Counted from the first letter of the stretch, positions 10,392-21,463 are shown. The stretch: DNA of 64,000 bases from Cercospora beticola (GCF_033473495.1 NC_088936.1:4774001-4838000), one strand, 5' to 3'. The notes: generated by a model not told the origin, from the letters alone. Numbers and translations: made by a program.

Positions 10392-10548
10392 TGTTGAGAC
10401 CGACAATGGTTGCAGATGAAATGAGTTGGGAGTGGTAGGGAAGAGGTCGTCTCAATGACATGGTTGACTTTCATGTGCAATCAAGCTTTCACCAAAACAG
10501 AAAGCTCGCCGCAACACCTCCGAGCACCACCAACATCACGTCGCCAAC
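10392..10548. promoter_or_regulatory. Compact bidirectional promoter (NDUFAF7-like / CDK11-like)
   Basis: Only 157 nt separate the two divergent start codons, so both 5' leaders and both core promoters must fit here or overlap the genes. No TATA box is seen. Shared regulation is possible, not shown. Confidence 0.55.
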
Positions 10549-12026
10549 ATGGTCTCGCGCTGGGCAGATACAGAAGAAGACAAGGCGGAAGACGCGCGGA
10601 GAAAAGCAGAGAAGGAAGAGAAGAAGCGTTTGAAAGCTGAGAAACAGCGGAAAGCAGAGGAGGCACAGCGGGCGGCAGCAGCGAGGGCAAATGGACAAGG
10701 CGAAGATGAGTCGGGACGGCCAGCAAAGAGACGCAGACTATCGCAAGATGGCGAATCAGGAACAGCAGAGGCACCGCAAGAACGGAAGTTGATGCAGTTC
10801 CATGCGCCAACATGGCAACCCACGAGATCCATTGAGCGATTCGACCTGCTCAACCACATCGAAGAAGGCAGCTATGGCTACGTCTCACGCGCCCGAGAAG
10901 AAGCCACAGGTGAAATCGTCGCAATCAAGAAGCTCAAAATGGACGCCATCAGAGACGGAGGATTCCCCGTTACAGCGATACGAGAAATCCAAACCCTCCA
11001 AGCATCAAAACACCGCCACATCGTAACCCTCCGCGAAATCGTGACCGGCTCAAACGACACCGCTCCAGAAGTCTTTCTCGTCATGGACTTCCTCGAACAC
11101 GACCTCAAAACCCTCCAAGAAGAAATGGACGAACCCTTCCTCCCCTCCGAAACCAAAACCCTCATGCTGCAACTCTGCAGCGCAGTAGACTTCCTCCATT
11201 CAAATTGGATCCTCCACCGCGACCTCAAAACGAGCAATATCCTCATGAACAACCGCGGAGAAATCAAACTCGCCGACTTCGGCATGGCGCGTTTTGTGGG
11301 AGATCCAGCACCTTCAAATCTCACCCAACTCGTTGTAACACTGTGGTATCGTGCCCCAGAACTCCTACTCGGCACAACAACCTACGACTCCTCCATCGAT
11401 GTCTGGAGTCTAGGTTGTATTTTTGGTGAACTTGTGACTGGAGAACCTCTTTTCCCAGGGAAAAATGAAGTTGATCAATTAAGCAAGGTGAGTTTCACAC
11501 TTCCAGTCCCAAAAACCAGACTGGAAAGCCCTCAGATATCCCCGCTCCATCCCTAAATTGACATCCGTAACAATAGATCTTCTCCCTCTGCGGCATCCCC
11601 ACAACCACAACCTGGCCAAATTTCAAACGTCTCCCCAACGCCCGAACTCTGCGCCTCCCTTCATCATCCTCTCCGGCAGCCCAACCTACCTTCCGCACAA
11701 GATTCCCTACTCTCCCATCCCAAGGTCTCGCGCTCCTCACCTCCCTCCTCAGTCTGAATCCTGATTCTCGTCCAACCGCGAAACAAATTCTCGAACATCC
11801 ATACTTCATCTCCGAAGCTCCAAGGCCGAAACCAACTGCGATGTTTCCTACTTTCCCGTCGAAAGCGGGTCAAGAACGACGAAGGAGGAAACGAGAGACG
11901 CCGAATGCGCCGCAGAGAGGGGCTGCGCCGGGGTTGGGGGGACAAGGACAGGTGGATTTCAGTTCGATTTTCGCGGGGAGGGAGGAAGAAGTGAAAGGAG
12001 CGGGATTCCAGTTGAAAGTTGGGTAA
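10549..12026 (+). CDS. CDK11/PITSLRE-type cyclin-dependent kinase
   Basis: Exons 10549-11487 and 11577-12026, with an 89-nt intron (GTGAGT..AATAG), giving 462 residues. The N-terminus is a Lys/Glu/Arg charged helix of the kind seen in CDK11 and ends in a nuclear-type basic patch (AKRRRLS). The kinase domain starts near residue 98: glycine loop IEEGSYGYV, catalytic lysine AIKKLKM, C-helix GFPVTAIRE (the PITSLRE position), HRDLKTSN, DFGMARFVG and activation segment LVVTLWYRAPE. The second exon supplies the C-lobe (LNPDSRPTAKQILEHPYF) and a basic tail. CDK11 with cyclin L acts in transcription and pre-mRNA splicing; S. pombe Ppk23 is the likely relative. In exon 2 the loop after GIPTTTTWPNF is Ser/Pro-rich. 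The gene runs convergent to the helicase gene. Confidence 0.88.
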
Positions 12027-12518
12027 AGAACGAAGGTTTACGAATAGATGAAAGTGAACGAAGGAGGACTGGATACGTTCATGCATGTGAAGAAAAGTAG
12101 CATAAGAGTGGAAGTAAGTCATGTTACATGACCGCAAACGACGATCATCCTCTATCTGCTCCGTCTATTCTATTGTACAGTTCTGTTCGAATTCTATTAT
12201 GCTGCTCATGCGCGTGCAAAAGTACAGGGTATCTCTATTATCCAACAAGAGCGGCGACTTTTTATCCTTCGTCCGGCTCCATCGCTATGCAAAAAGGTGA
12301 TCTCAATTCCAGCAACCAGAAATCCCAGGCGAAGCAAATGTGTGTAGTAAACATCGAGCCGGCGTCGTAGCACGTATCGTACAGTCCTTCTTCCACGTGG
12401 GCTGAGAGGGATCTTGTGTTGTTGGTCGTGTCGTGTCGATGCCAGAGTTCATGCCAAAGTTTATGCCGGACCTCGTTTCACGATCGGGGGCAGCGCGCGC
12501 TTTCCCAGATAGTTCGCT
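12027..12518. other. Convergent intergenic region
   Basis: About 490 nt between the 3' ends of the kinase and helicase genes. It should hold both terminators and 3' UTRs; no other feature seen. Confidence 0.5.
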
Positions 12519-15500
12519 TCAATTCTCCAACAAATTCCTCACATCCCCACTCCCTCCCTCAAATCTTCCCTTCCTAACCACACTCTTCTCAGCACTCGTC
12601 AATTCCTGCCTCGGTCTAGTCGCAAATTTCCGAAACAAATCCCCCTCTTTCCTCTTCATCCCTTGAAGAATCTTCTCATCCTCATTGACACTCTTCAAAA
12701 CATCCACCAACCCATTAGCGAAAATCTCCCTCGCAGGATCTTCCAAAAGACCCCTCTGTCTCTTATCCAAATCGCTCAGATCATTGTATACACCGAAAAG
12801 CATTCGATCCTTCGCTTTTCGAAATTCGAGGAGTAAGCGGACAGCGAATTCGTTGTTGAGAGCTTTGATTGAGAAGGGGAGCCACTCATCCATGGTGAGA
12901 GTTTTGTATGTCTTCGTTTCGAGACGTCCGCCGAACAGGATTGCCATGAGCGGTGTGACGAGCGTTGTGTCGCGCATGTAAAGAGTATCGCCTGTAAGAC
13001 TGCGTGAGAGAGAATTGTACGCGAAGATTTGGTCGTTTTCAGAAGGCGAGTCTCGTTTGTGGACATTTGTGCTACTCGGATGCATTATGACTTTGTCTTC
13101 GCTGATAGTCTTGTGGACAGGAGACTTGGATTTAGCGCGGTGGATGCCGAGGTTGGGGTACGTTCCGGCTAGGATCAGGCTCTTGACGAGAGCGGTGTTG
13201 TTGGAGTTGATGTTGAGTGCCTCGCCGCCGAGTTGATAGTCACTGCCTTCGATAAGGCTTTTGACGAGCCCTGCATCTCTGAGAGCTTCAACAATCTGTT
13301 GTGTTGTTTGCTCCATACTTCTGAACGCGCCAAAATGGAGGAAGTTGTCTTGAGCATAGGACCATGCGTTTTGCATACCTCTATCCCTTAGGCGCGTCCG
13401 CATTGTCTTGAAGGCGTTGATGAAGGCCAGATGGTCTGAGCTCCCTTGCGCAAACTGCGCGTGCTGCTTTCTGGCTTCTGCTCTCAAGGCCGGAGGATCA
13501 ATGAAGAGTGGTCGTTCGCTACCAAGGCAGCTGCTGATGATGATGGGGTCTAGACAGCGGAAGATGATGCCGAGCAGAACCATGTTGCCCAATGTTGGAT
13601 GCACTGGTAGTCGGGCAAGGACGCGCCCAAGCGACGTTATTTCTTCGTCCTGTGTCAAAGCTTCGATGCTCTTCAGGTTCTCGACTGCGACTTGAACAGC
13701 TTCTCTTGAAGGAGGCTCGATTGCATCCGCCAAGAAGTCTGAGACTGGGTCGCGGAAGCCTTGGGCTTTGATCGACAGACAGGTTTCCTGAAGATCACTT
13801 CGGAGTAGTTCTGGCTGTCCAGAAGCAGGCATTGTCTCTCGTCGCTTCTTGCTGTACAAAGCATAATAGTTGCCATCAGACACTCGACCAGCTCTGCCAG
13901 CTCGCTGACGCGCGTTCGAATTACTTTCCCAGACTGTCTCCAGCGCAGAGATGCGCGTGACCTGGTCGTATCGCTTCTCTCGTAGCTTTCCGGTATCAAC
14001 CACGAACTTGACATCTGGTACGGTTACCGACGTCTCAGCGATATTTGTTGCCAGTATGATCTTTCGGCGGCCAGGCGGCGACGGCTCAAAGATGAGCCTC
14101 TGCTGATCTTGGGGAACAGTCGAGTGGAGAGGCAAAATAGTGAATTTGGCTGGGTCACTAAAGTGAACCCCGAAAATGGGCTGTTGCATCAGAATATCCT
14201 GAGCCTTAGTGATTTCCTGAAGACCTGGCAAGAATGCGAGAATCGCACCGTCGGTGCTCTGTTCACAGATGTGTGCAAGGACTGCGGTGAGAAGATGCAC
14301 GGGGACAAGGGCTTCGTGCTTCTGTTCTGCGGCAGTCTGAGTGTCTTGATCATTCTCGCCGGTGTTTTTGCGCTTCCAGTCAATCACTGATGTGCCGACA
14401 GCAGCGTCCTGCGCGAACCGCATCTCACCGTCCAGATACTCTTTCGATACGCCCTTTTCCTGGGCCAGTAGAGAACTGAATTCGTCATGATGCGAGGCGG
14501 AGATGCCCTCAACTATCTGCTCAACATATCTCTCAGCCACTGGAAATGTGCGACCTGGGACACTAAGCGATTGACAGGGCACAAGCTTGCCCTCATTGAC
14601 GTTGGGCAAGTACTCGGAGAAAAGCTTTTGATCGAGTGTCGCTGACATCAAGACAATGTGTGGAACCTTCTTTCCGGCTCGCTGCCGCGTGGCCACTGCT
14701 TTCTTCAGAATGATGAGAAGAAAGTCAACAAATATGTCTCGCTCGTGGACCTCATCGATCACGAGATGAGACACATTGTCCATGATGTCGTCAGCATTGT
14801 ATTTAAGCTGCTCGAGCAGGATGCCAGTTGTGCAGTAAGTGATGCTGCCACCAGGCTGTGGAAGACGAGCATCGCCGCGAACATGGTATCCGACAGACTT
14901 TCCAATCTCTTCATCGCGCTCTGCAGCCACGCGTTGCGCGACAGAAGAGGCTGCAATGCGCCTCGGCTGCGTACATATAACGTCACAATGCCCTCCCTTG
15001 CCACTTTCAATAGCGTGTTCAAGAAGAATCTGTGGCACTTGAGTCGTTTTTCCCGAGCCCGTCGCACCGATGACTATGCTGTATACATCTCGGTTTACGA
15101 GCTCTACAACCTGATCCGTGTATGTGCTCATTGGCAGACCAGCCTTGGTGGTGCGTAACGTTTCCAGTCGAGGATCCTGTCGGAAGCGATTGAGACTTTC
15201 TTGCAGTGTAGCACTAGCCGTATCTCTGGAAGTGCTTGCCAAGAAGCGACGCTGCCGGGAAGGTTCTCGGGACACCTCTTCTGCGCTGAGGCTTTCGCGC
15301 TGATCGGGCAAGCCTGCTTTGCGAGCACTGATCAAGGTGTCTCTCATCAGATCCAGGACGTCTGTTTCCACCGGTACGTCAAAGGGCCGCACCGAGCGCT
15401 GAGACTGGGCAGCAGCACTGTTCCTGGTTTCTGCCCATTTTCCAAGCGTCTCAGGACTCGCATTGGCAATCGCCATTGCGGCCAAAAGATACGCCAGGGC

Positions 15501-17291
15501 TTGTGAGTCTTTCCTTGTATGCATGATACCAGGCTCGCTTATAGCTGAGCCATCGAATAATATGCGAGTGTAATTATCTCCGTGTAGGTGATCCGTCTCC
15601 ACCTCGAGAGACATGCCGGGACTGAGAGACCTGAAATATTCCACGAACTCACTCGCGGTCTCAGTGTTGAGAAGCTCATACCCGAGCGCAACGGCTGTGG
15701 CTTCAACATTGTCAGTTGAGAGATGCTTCTCCTCAACCTTGCGCTTGAATGCAATTGCAGCAGCGGTTTCGGCCGTTCGTGAGTCCTTGCCTCTGGTGAC
15801 AACTTCTATGCCATGCTCGGGTAATCTGATTGTCGTTTGCACCACAAGCTTGGTGCTGCCTTTGGCCCTCCGACTACGTCGAGTGGTATGTGGTACAGAC
15901 TTGGTCGTAAAGTGCGGTATCAGACCGAACTTTGCAGCATAGTTATATATGTCCAACTTCGCATCTCTTTCGCGTTTCAGCACCTGCCGGTCTAGTTCGA
16001 CTAGCTCGATGTCGTTCGGCTCTTCGTCACGAATGTAGACCTGTGTATCACTGCTGTCCTCAGATTGACCCTTGACGGCCGGCGCTGGGGATGGAAAGAG
16101 CTGTTGCAGTGCGCCGTGCCTGTGAAGGCGATTGAGCATGGCAACCCAAGCAGCACGCCTTGCGACAGTCTTGCGTGGTGCACTTCCTGTCGTGGTGGCA
16201 TCAGCAATACCAGGGATGTCGAGCCGAAGCGTGAAATCGTGTACTCCAGGCCGTCTTGAGGTGTATTCGCCGTTGATTTGTACGTTCAATTTTCTCGCTT
16301 TGAACACCCTCTGCATTTCATCGTGGATCAAGTCGGGAGTAAACAGCCTTTTCGGAGCGCCTGGATATTGCGCGGGCTGTGGCATCAGTGTCTCGACAGC
16401 CCTCTGTGGTACAATTTCTGCGAGGATGCCCGCGGTATGTAGTTTTGAGAGAAGAGCGAGCCACGCAGCGCGCTGTGCCTCCAATTTGTTATCGCCAAGG
16501 CCCATCGCAAGCTGTTCACGAGTGGCATTGGGATCGAAGCGGATAGCCATGGCCCAGCCCTTGGAGAAGTTTTCTGCCAGCAGCTCCTGCACGTATGTTT
16601 CCACTGCGACGGGCGGGGTCTTTTGAGATGCCAGGTCTGTGATGAAGGTGCTCAAGAAACGGACGTCGCGCGCATCCAAAGCCTGACGAAAGGCCTCTGG
16701 TGCTTTGGGATAGTCTGCTTCTGTTGGCAAGGACATGTAACGCTGCACACAATCAAGAGTGACGCCGTCCGCCTCCGACAGAGTGGTAAGCGGGTTAGCA
16801 GGAGCAGTCTGCGCTGCTTCTTCCCCGCGCGTCGTCAGGACGTTCTTGATTGAACGTATAGGATCTCTCCTTCTCGTGCTGGCAGCGCTCCGCAACCCCT
16901 TGATGAGGGCCCTGCGTTTTTGCTTGTTATGTGCCAAATTCCCCAGCTGGGTGGAGATATTTTGGAGCACCGCCTGCTTCTCCTGCGCAGTCGCACGAGA
17001 GCGCGCAGTGATTGCTTCGCGAGCCATATTTATAATTTCGTCCGGGCTTGGGAGGTCTTCGACAGTTATAGTTGGTGGCTTGTCGCCAGTCTGCGCATCC
17101 TCGGACGGCTTGTCGTTGTCGCTAATGTGCACAGTAGCATATTCACGCCGATGGGAATAGCCAAGCGTATGCAATATGCTAGGCCGATTCAACTGTGCGG
17201 TGCGCCAGGCCGGGAGAGGATTGTGCTTCGCAATCAACCGACGAGATATCATCTGAAGTCGGATCGATGGGGCAAGATTGAAGATGGCCAT
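12519..17291 (-). CDS. Large DExH-box RNA helicase with mitochondrial-type N-terminus
   Basis: One uninterrupted frame of 1590 residues from the ATG at 17291 (MAIFNLAPSIRLQ). The first 55 residues are Arg/Ser-rich and nearly acid-free, ending near HRREYATVH, as in mitochondrial presequences. Residues about 180-560 hold repeated segments resembling double-stranded-RNA-binding folds (GDNKLEAQRAAWLALL, APRKTVARRAAWVAML, SRTAETAAAIAF). The helicase core follows: motif I GATGSGKTTQVPQ near 740, motif II DEVHERD near 845, motif III MSATLD, motif V TNIAETSVTVPDV and motif VI QRAGRAGR near 1125. The HA2 and OB-fold regions lie after that. This matches DHX29/DHX36/DHX57-like helicases, which unwind RNA 3' to 5'. 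Mitochondrial location is inferred only from the N-terminus. At this length the lack of introns is notable. Confidence 0.88.
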   Translation of the reverse strand: MAIFNLAPSIRLQMISRRLIAKHNPLPAWRTAQLNRPSILHTLGYSHRREYATVHISDNDKPSEDAQTGDKPPTITVEDLPSPDEIINMAREAITARSRATAQEKQAVLQNISTQLGNLAHNKQKRRALIKGLRSAASTRRRDPIRSIKNVLTTRGEEAAQTAPANPLTTLSEADGVTLDCVQRYMSLPTEADYPKAPEAFRQALDARDVRFLSTFITDLASQKTPPVAVETYVQELLAENFSKGWAMAIRFDPNATREQLAMGLGDNKLEAQRAAWLALLSKLHTAGILAEIVPQRAVETLMPQPAQYPGAPKRLFTPDLIHDEMQRVFKARKLNVQINGEYTSRRPGVHDFTLRLDIPGIADATTTGSAPRKTVARRAAWVAMLNRLHRHGALQQLFPSPAPAVKGQSEDSSDTQVYIRDEEPNDIELVELDRQVLKRERDAKLDIYNYAAKFGLIPHFTTKSVPHTTRRSRRAKGSTKLVVQTTIRLPEHGIEVVTRGKDSRTAETAAAIAFKRKVEEKHLSTDNVEATAVALGYELLNTETASEFVEYFRSLSPGMSLEVETDHLHGDNYTRILFDGSAISEPGIMHTRKDSQALAYLLAAMAIANASPETLGKWAETRNSAAAQSQRSVRPFDVPVETDVLDLMRDTLISARKAGLPDQRESLSAEEVSREPSRQRRFLASTSRDTASATLQESLNRFRQDPRLETLRTTKAGLPMSTYTDQVVELVNRDVYSIVIGATGSGKTTQVPQILLEHAIESGKGGHCDVICTQPRRIAASSVAQRVAAERDEEIGKSVGYHVRGDARLPQPGGSITYCTTGILLEQLKYNADDIMDNVSHLVIDEVHERDIFVDFLLIILKKAVATRQRAGKKVPHIVLMSATLDQKLFSEYLPNVNEGKLVPCQSLSVPGRTFPVAERYVEQIVEGISASHHDEFSSLLAQEKGVSKEYLDGEMRFAQDAAVGTSVIDWKRKNTGENDQDTQTAAEQKHEALVPVHLLTAVLAHICEQSTDGAILAFLPGLQEITKAQDILMQQPIFGVHFSDPAKFTILPLHSTVPQDQQRLIFEPSPPGRRKIILATNIAETSVTVPDVKFVVDTGKLREKRYDQVTRISALETVWESNSNARQRAGRAGRVSDGNYYALYSKKRRETMPASGQPELLRSDLQETCLSIKAQGFRDPVSDFLADAIEPPSREAVQVAVENLKSIEALTQDEEITSLGRVLARLPVHPTLGNMVLLGIIFRCLDPIIISSCLGSERPLFIDPPALRAEARKQHAQFAQGSSDHLAFINAFKTMRTRLRDRGMQNAWSYAQDNFLHFGAFRSMEQTTQQIVEALRDAGLVKSLIEGSDYQLGGEALNINSNNTALVKSLILAGTYPNLGIHRAKSKSPVHKTISEDKVIMHPSSTNVHKRDSPSENDQIFAYNSLSRSLTGDTLYMRDTTLVTPLMAILFGGRLETKTYKTLTMDEWLPFSIKALNNEFAVRLLLEFRKAKDRMLFGVYNDLSDLDKRQRGLLEDPAREIFANGLVDVLKSVNEDEKILQGMKRKEGDLFRKFATRPRQELTSAEKSVVRKGRFEGGSGDVRNLLEN

Positions 17292-17935
17292 TGTCCCTGG
17301 ATTCACTGGCTCGCCGCCACCGAAAAGGAGAAAGTTCTTAGCCGGATATGATCATTATTGGCAAGAGACTCCCGAGAACGCCGCAGCGCTGCAACAGGAG
17401 ATGTCCGGTGAAGCTGGAGAACGAACGACAACTACAACGAGGTTGAGACAGCACTCGCATTGATGATCCCGCATCGATGTGGTGTTGGATGCGCATTGTC
17501 GGCGAAATTTTGACTCTCGGCTCGACTTGCCGAGCGCGTGGCCTGTCGATCTCGCGCGCGCTTTCACATGTCAGCCTGCGGAAGACGCCAGGCCAACGAC
17601 ACGTCTTTCACTCGCAGTACATTGCTGAACTGAACATCGATATGCTGTTTCTCACAGCTGGAAGGACCCAAATTGCAACTTCCCGAGATGAAAAAGACAT
17701 CGCGACAAGTGGCAGGAGCGGTCCCCACGACGTAATGGTGCCTTGATCACGAGCAAGCATTACATCATCCCTATGCGCCTGTGCAGAAGCTGCTGCCAAT
17801 GCCAACCTACTTATTTCCCCTCCATCTCTTGCCTCTCGTGCCACATTCTGCTCACTCCCCTCACCAGACCAGCGAGACAACCATCTCCAACCAACCTTCA
17901 CCCACCACTAAACACTCCACTCATCACCCATCACC
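17292..17935. other. Divergent intergenic region
   Basis: About 640 nt between the helicase start and the small hydrophilic protein. The last 70 nt before 17936 are pyrimidine/CA-rich (runs of CCAACC and CACC), typical of fungal 5' leaders. No gene supported. Confidence 0.45.
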
Positions 17936-18252
17936 ATGCCTCGCGACGGAGGAAACGCTCAGAACGCCGTCGAGGCCGAGCACAATATCCAGCACGGTGC
18001 CCCACAAGGCAATGAGGTATATCCTGAGCAAGCTCGACCCGATACGGAGAACGCAATCAGCTAATAGACCCATAGAAGCCAACATCGTCTGGCGTCGACC
18101 GCTCCAGTAAGGCCGCCGCAGCACCAGAGCCAGAGGCAGGCGAGGGCATTGGCCCCACTGGCCAGGCTCCCATCACCGCAGGCAACACCGGCAGCGGCAA
18201 GGGTCCCCTCGAGTCCACCGTCGATGAGCAGGCGAACAAGCTCTCAAAGTGA
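17936..18252 (+). CDS. Small hydrophilic protein, with open frame continuing past its TGA
   Basis: Exons 17936-18016 and 18076-18252, with a 59-nt intron (GTATAT, branch-like GCTAATAG, CCATAG), giving 85 residues rich in Gly, Ala, Pro and Glu, with no hydrophobic core. It starts MPRDGGNAQNAVEAEHN and the TGA follows NKLSK. After the TGA the same frame runs on for 81 sense codons to 18498, with protein-like content: Ser/Thr-rich start, a WWSRED patch, then a Lys/Arg-rich end (KGSLTARLKNKLRS). I do not recognise the family. The composition recalls small stress- or conidiation-associated hydrophilic proteins, but that is only a resemblance. Confidence 0.6.
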
Positions 18253-18498
18253 CAGAGTAATGCAAGCACGACTAGCCTTACCAGCTTGGCGAGCTTCAAG
18301 AGCATGACAGGACCTTGGTGGTCTCGAGAAGATCAGGCGAACCCGGCAGACGCAAGAGCAGCGAGAGCAGCATCTCGCATTGGAGCACCATCATCGAAGC
18401 AGGATACAGAAAGTCCGAAGCAAGGACAGTCCAGCCAGGGATTGAGAAAGGGCAGTCTCACCGCGAGGTTGAAGAACAAGCTCAGAAGTAATGAATGA
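18253..18498 (+). other. In-frame open extension after the TGA at 18250
   Basis: 81 codons in the same phase as the 85-residue protein, starting with CAG after TGA and ending at TGA 18496-18498. No ATG precedes it closely; the only internal Met lies 18 codons in. It could be a readthrough extension, an exon of another transcript, or remains of a longer gene cut by a nonsense change. A 27-nt excision (GT at 18249 to AG) would also bridge the stop but is too short for a normal intron. Confidence 0.35.
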
Positions 18499-20132
18499 CA
18501 ATACGATTGCATGATCACGAACACAGCCTTTTCTCAATTTTTCCATGCTCGGTGGAGTCATACGTGCAGCTGATAGATGCAGTGTGAATAGTGCTGTCCC
18601 GCAAGCTGCGACAATGCGCGTACTTCTGATGCCCCTCCTCCTTTACGGTCCCGAATACCTTGACCACGCATCTGAACCCCACACTCAGCTGGATCCGAGG
18701 CAGTCTCCGGGGGTGTCGCAGCCGACCACACGTGTCTCTTTGGTCATCACGAGCTTTGGCATGTGTTCGTCGATCACATCATTGATCCTCTCGCAGCCGT
18801 GTAGCGAGGCGAGCACTCATGTCATCGCATGGCTGGCCACTTTGGGCAATACTCGCGAAAGCAAAGCATATCGAACGATTGAATCTGCAGTACAGTCAAT
18901 GTCGAAGGCTGATCCAATGGCAGAATGGAAAGGCGTGCAACCCAGGAACAACCTGAAGAGCTCGCCTAATGTGCCTGCATGTCTTACATGTGCGAAGCCC
19001 AAAAAGTGGCGCTGGATGAGACACCTATTCAGGCTTGGCACAAACGGCTGTCTGTCTCATCCTGCCCACCACGTTTGCTAGGCTGGTCTGAACATTACCG
19101 GAGTCGACTCCTACGCATTCAGTTGTTGAATGTGGCTGCACTTGGACGAAACCGATGCGGCTGAAGGCCCTGGCCATTCACGGTGTCGTAGCAAAAGAGG
19201 AGAAAGTACTACTCTGAGACATTGGCTTCGCCCCATGGCTGGATGCGGGAAGCGTGGCAGACAGCTTTCGACCTCACCTGATCCTGCACTGTCAGCGGAA
19301 TGGCAAACGGGGTTCTCATACCACATCACTTATCAAGCTGCGGTGCTCATTCGATTCTCATCTTGTCAGATCAATGGCTGTTCGTGAGAATCTACGTTTG
19401 CCACAACACAGCCCGCGCCACGTGGAACGTTGACGGATCCTAACTGTCGTTACCAGGACCACACGTCAGCACAAAAAGGATCTCGAAACTTTGGTACTGA
19501 CGTACGAAATATCCCGACAACTTGGTCAATGCTATTGGGAGGCGTTCGCATGCCATAGCTTGAAGTGAACGCCGGGGACGTGCTCCGTTCTGCTGAAGGA
19601 TTCAACGTTAGAAAGTGTATCGCCTCTACGCTTACGAGGGTCCTACCACGACTGTCACGATATTCGCATGCGAAGGATTCGATCGACGGTCCTCTCCGAT
19701 GTGACAAGGTTCACAATGCGCACGTACAGCTATGCACGCGAGGCCATCGTGGCCGCAATGCCACAATGTCCCTCCTGCATTTCGCTGGTTCTCAATATTG
19801 CCATGCTGACCCACGAGGCTGGAATACTTCTGGAAACATCATGTGTCTGCCGCAATAGGCAATACTCTATTCGAGTTCGCGGCAAGAAAGGTCACGAGTA
19901 TGGCTTTTGGCTTCGCTTTGGGCAAAGCCATGCTCGAAGGACACAGGCGCCATAGCGTCGCACGTATCGATCCAAGATACTGAGCCGCTGATGGACCAGG
20001 CACGGCCTGAGAGCAGACAGTATATATCCTGTGTCTTCGACTCGCTTTGGAGAAATCATCATCAGCTCAACCATCCTCCTCTCCTCTACTCAGATCACTC
20101 CGGTATTCGACCTTCGGACAACGCACGGGAAG
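18499..20132. other. Intergenic stretch, about 1.6 kb
   Basis: Open frames here, including a 178-codon one at 18545-19081 that opens on a non-standard start, show no motif, no domain-like pattern and no splice logic. I saw no repeat, tRNA or mobile-element trace. Confidence 0.45.
20021..20028 (+). promoter_or_regulatory. TATA-like element before the secreted Thr-rich gene
   Basis: TATATATC 105 nt upstream of the ATG at 20133, a typical spacing for a TATA promoter of a secreted-protein gene. Inference from sequence only. Confidence 0.4.
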
Positions 20133-21463
20133 ATGCAGTTTCTTGTCTTCCTCACTGCAGCCTTGGGCTCAGTGGCTCTCGCTCAGCAGCCGACGTCTTC
20201 GACTGTGAACTTCGTCTGCGCAACCAGATATGCACTGCAGCCAACGAACCAGATCAGGACTACCACTTTCCGAGTCACCACGACCAATTCTGTTGGCAGG
20301 ACTGTTACTGTGAGTCTCTTTCGATATTGCTTGAGAACGTATGACATGCTGACATCCCTCGCCTCAGGTCAACCCAAGAACTACTCGCACTGTTGGGGCC
20401 AATACGTTCACCGTAACCAACACATTCACGTCGTTCAGCACCGTCACCGCCGCTAGCTCCGTGGCCACCGCTACTGCCTTTGTGACTGCCACCTCCACTC
20501 AGGTCTCGACAGTCACTCAGACCTTCACCAGTGCCACAGTGATCACAATCACCAATTCGCTCGCAGGTGTTACCAGTACTGTCGCTGCACCAGCTGGTTT
20601 CACTGCTCTCGGCCTTACTCCAGGCTTCGCTGAGAAGCGCGACTCCTCTCCTGAGCCTCATCATCCTCACATCGCCCGTGCTGCAGCCAAGGGACACTTG
20701 CCAATCCTCCCAGAAGTCGGAAAGAAGCAGCTCCAGGCTCGCCAGAACTCAGGACAGGAATTCCCAGTCGGCATCCTCTGCACTTCCAGAACCACCTTCT
20801 TCGTCACCGGCACCGCAACCTCCACTCGAGCAGGCCCAACCACAACCATCACCATCACTCAGCCAAACGTCGTCCGCACTGTCACCACAACCATCACAGG
20901 CGCACCACGAACCGTAAGTCCACTTCCCAAAACTCTCCTCTCTTTCTCACCCAACTGACACTTCTCCCTTACAGGTCACCCCAGCAGGCACAACCCGCTT
21001 CATCACCGTAACATCCACCACCCTCCGCTCCGCCACAACAACCAGCACCACCGTCCTCGTCAACACCAACACCGTGAACATCAACGGCCCAGCCGCCACA
21101 GCCTTCGCCCAATGCGCCCCCGAAAATCTCATCTCCTCCGCCTTCTTCGGAAACCAAATCGGAACCGTCACAATCAACTCCGCTTTCACCGTCCGCTCCA
21201 TCAACGTCACCGATATCACTGGCCTCGAATGCTGCAATTCATGCGCTCAACTTCCCACATGCGCTGGATTCGCGCAACAGAGCATTCTGCAAGGAGGCAG
21301 TTGTTTCCAGATCTTGAATAATGGCGTTTGTGATCCTGCTCAGAACTTTGGAAATAATTATCATTATTATCAGGTGGAGAGCGGGTTGGGGTATACGGTG
21401 GGGAATGCGCAGTGTGGACAGCTTGGTGCTATTGCGGGGCCGCCCAATGATGGCAACTCATAG
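20133..21463 (+). CDS. Secreted Thr/Ser-rich protein with a C-terminal Cys-rich (apple/PAN-like) module
   Basis: Three exons: 20133-20309, 20368-20913 and 20975-21463, with introns of 58 and 61 nt, both phase 0 and both GT..CAG. Total 403 residues. A signal peptide (MQFLVFLTAALGSVALAQ) is followed by Thr/Ser/Val-rich blocks typical of heavily O-glycosylated wall proteins. A Lys-Arg site (GFAEKRDSS) near residue 130 and further dibasic pairs suggest Kex2 processing. The C-terminal part holds a Cys cluster (LECCNSCAQLPTCAGFA, then SCFQILNNGVC) resembling apple/PAN folds that bind carbohydrate or protein. There is no GPI tail, so the product is probably secreted. Intron positions sit exactly between Thr-rich repeats, which suggests growth by exon-like duplication. 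Confidence 0.78.

Noticed and set aside
18249..18275. A 27-nt intron bridging the TGA at 18250
   Set aside because: GT and AG ends keep the frame, but the length is below what the spliceosome is known to handle in fungi.
18545..19081. 178-codon plus-strand frame in the 18.5-20.1 kb gap
   Set aside because: Starts in non-protein-like sequence, has no domain, signal or codon pattern and no splice support; length is within chance for this composition.
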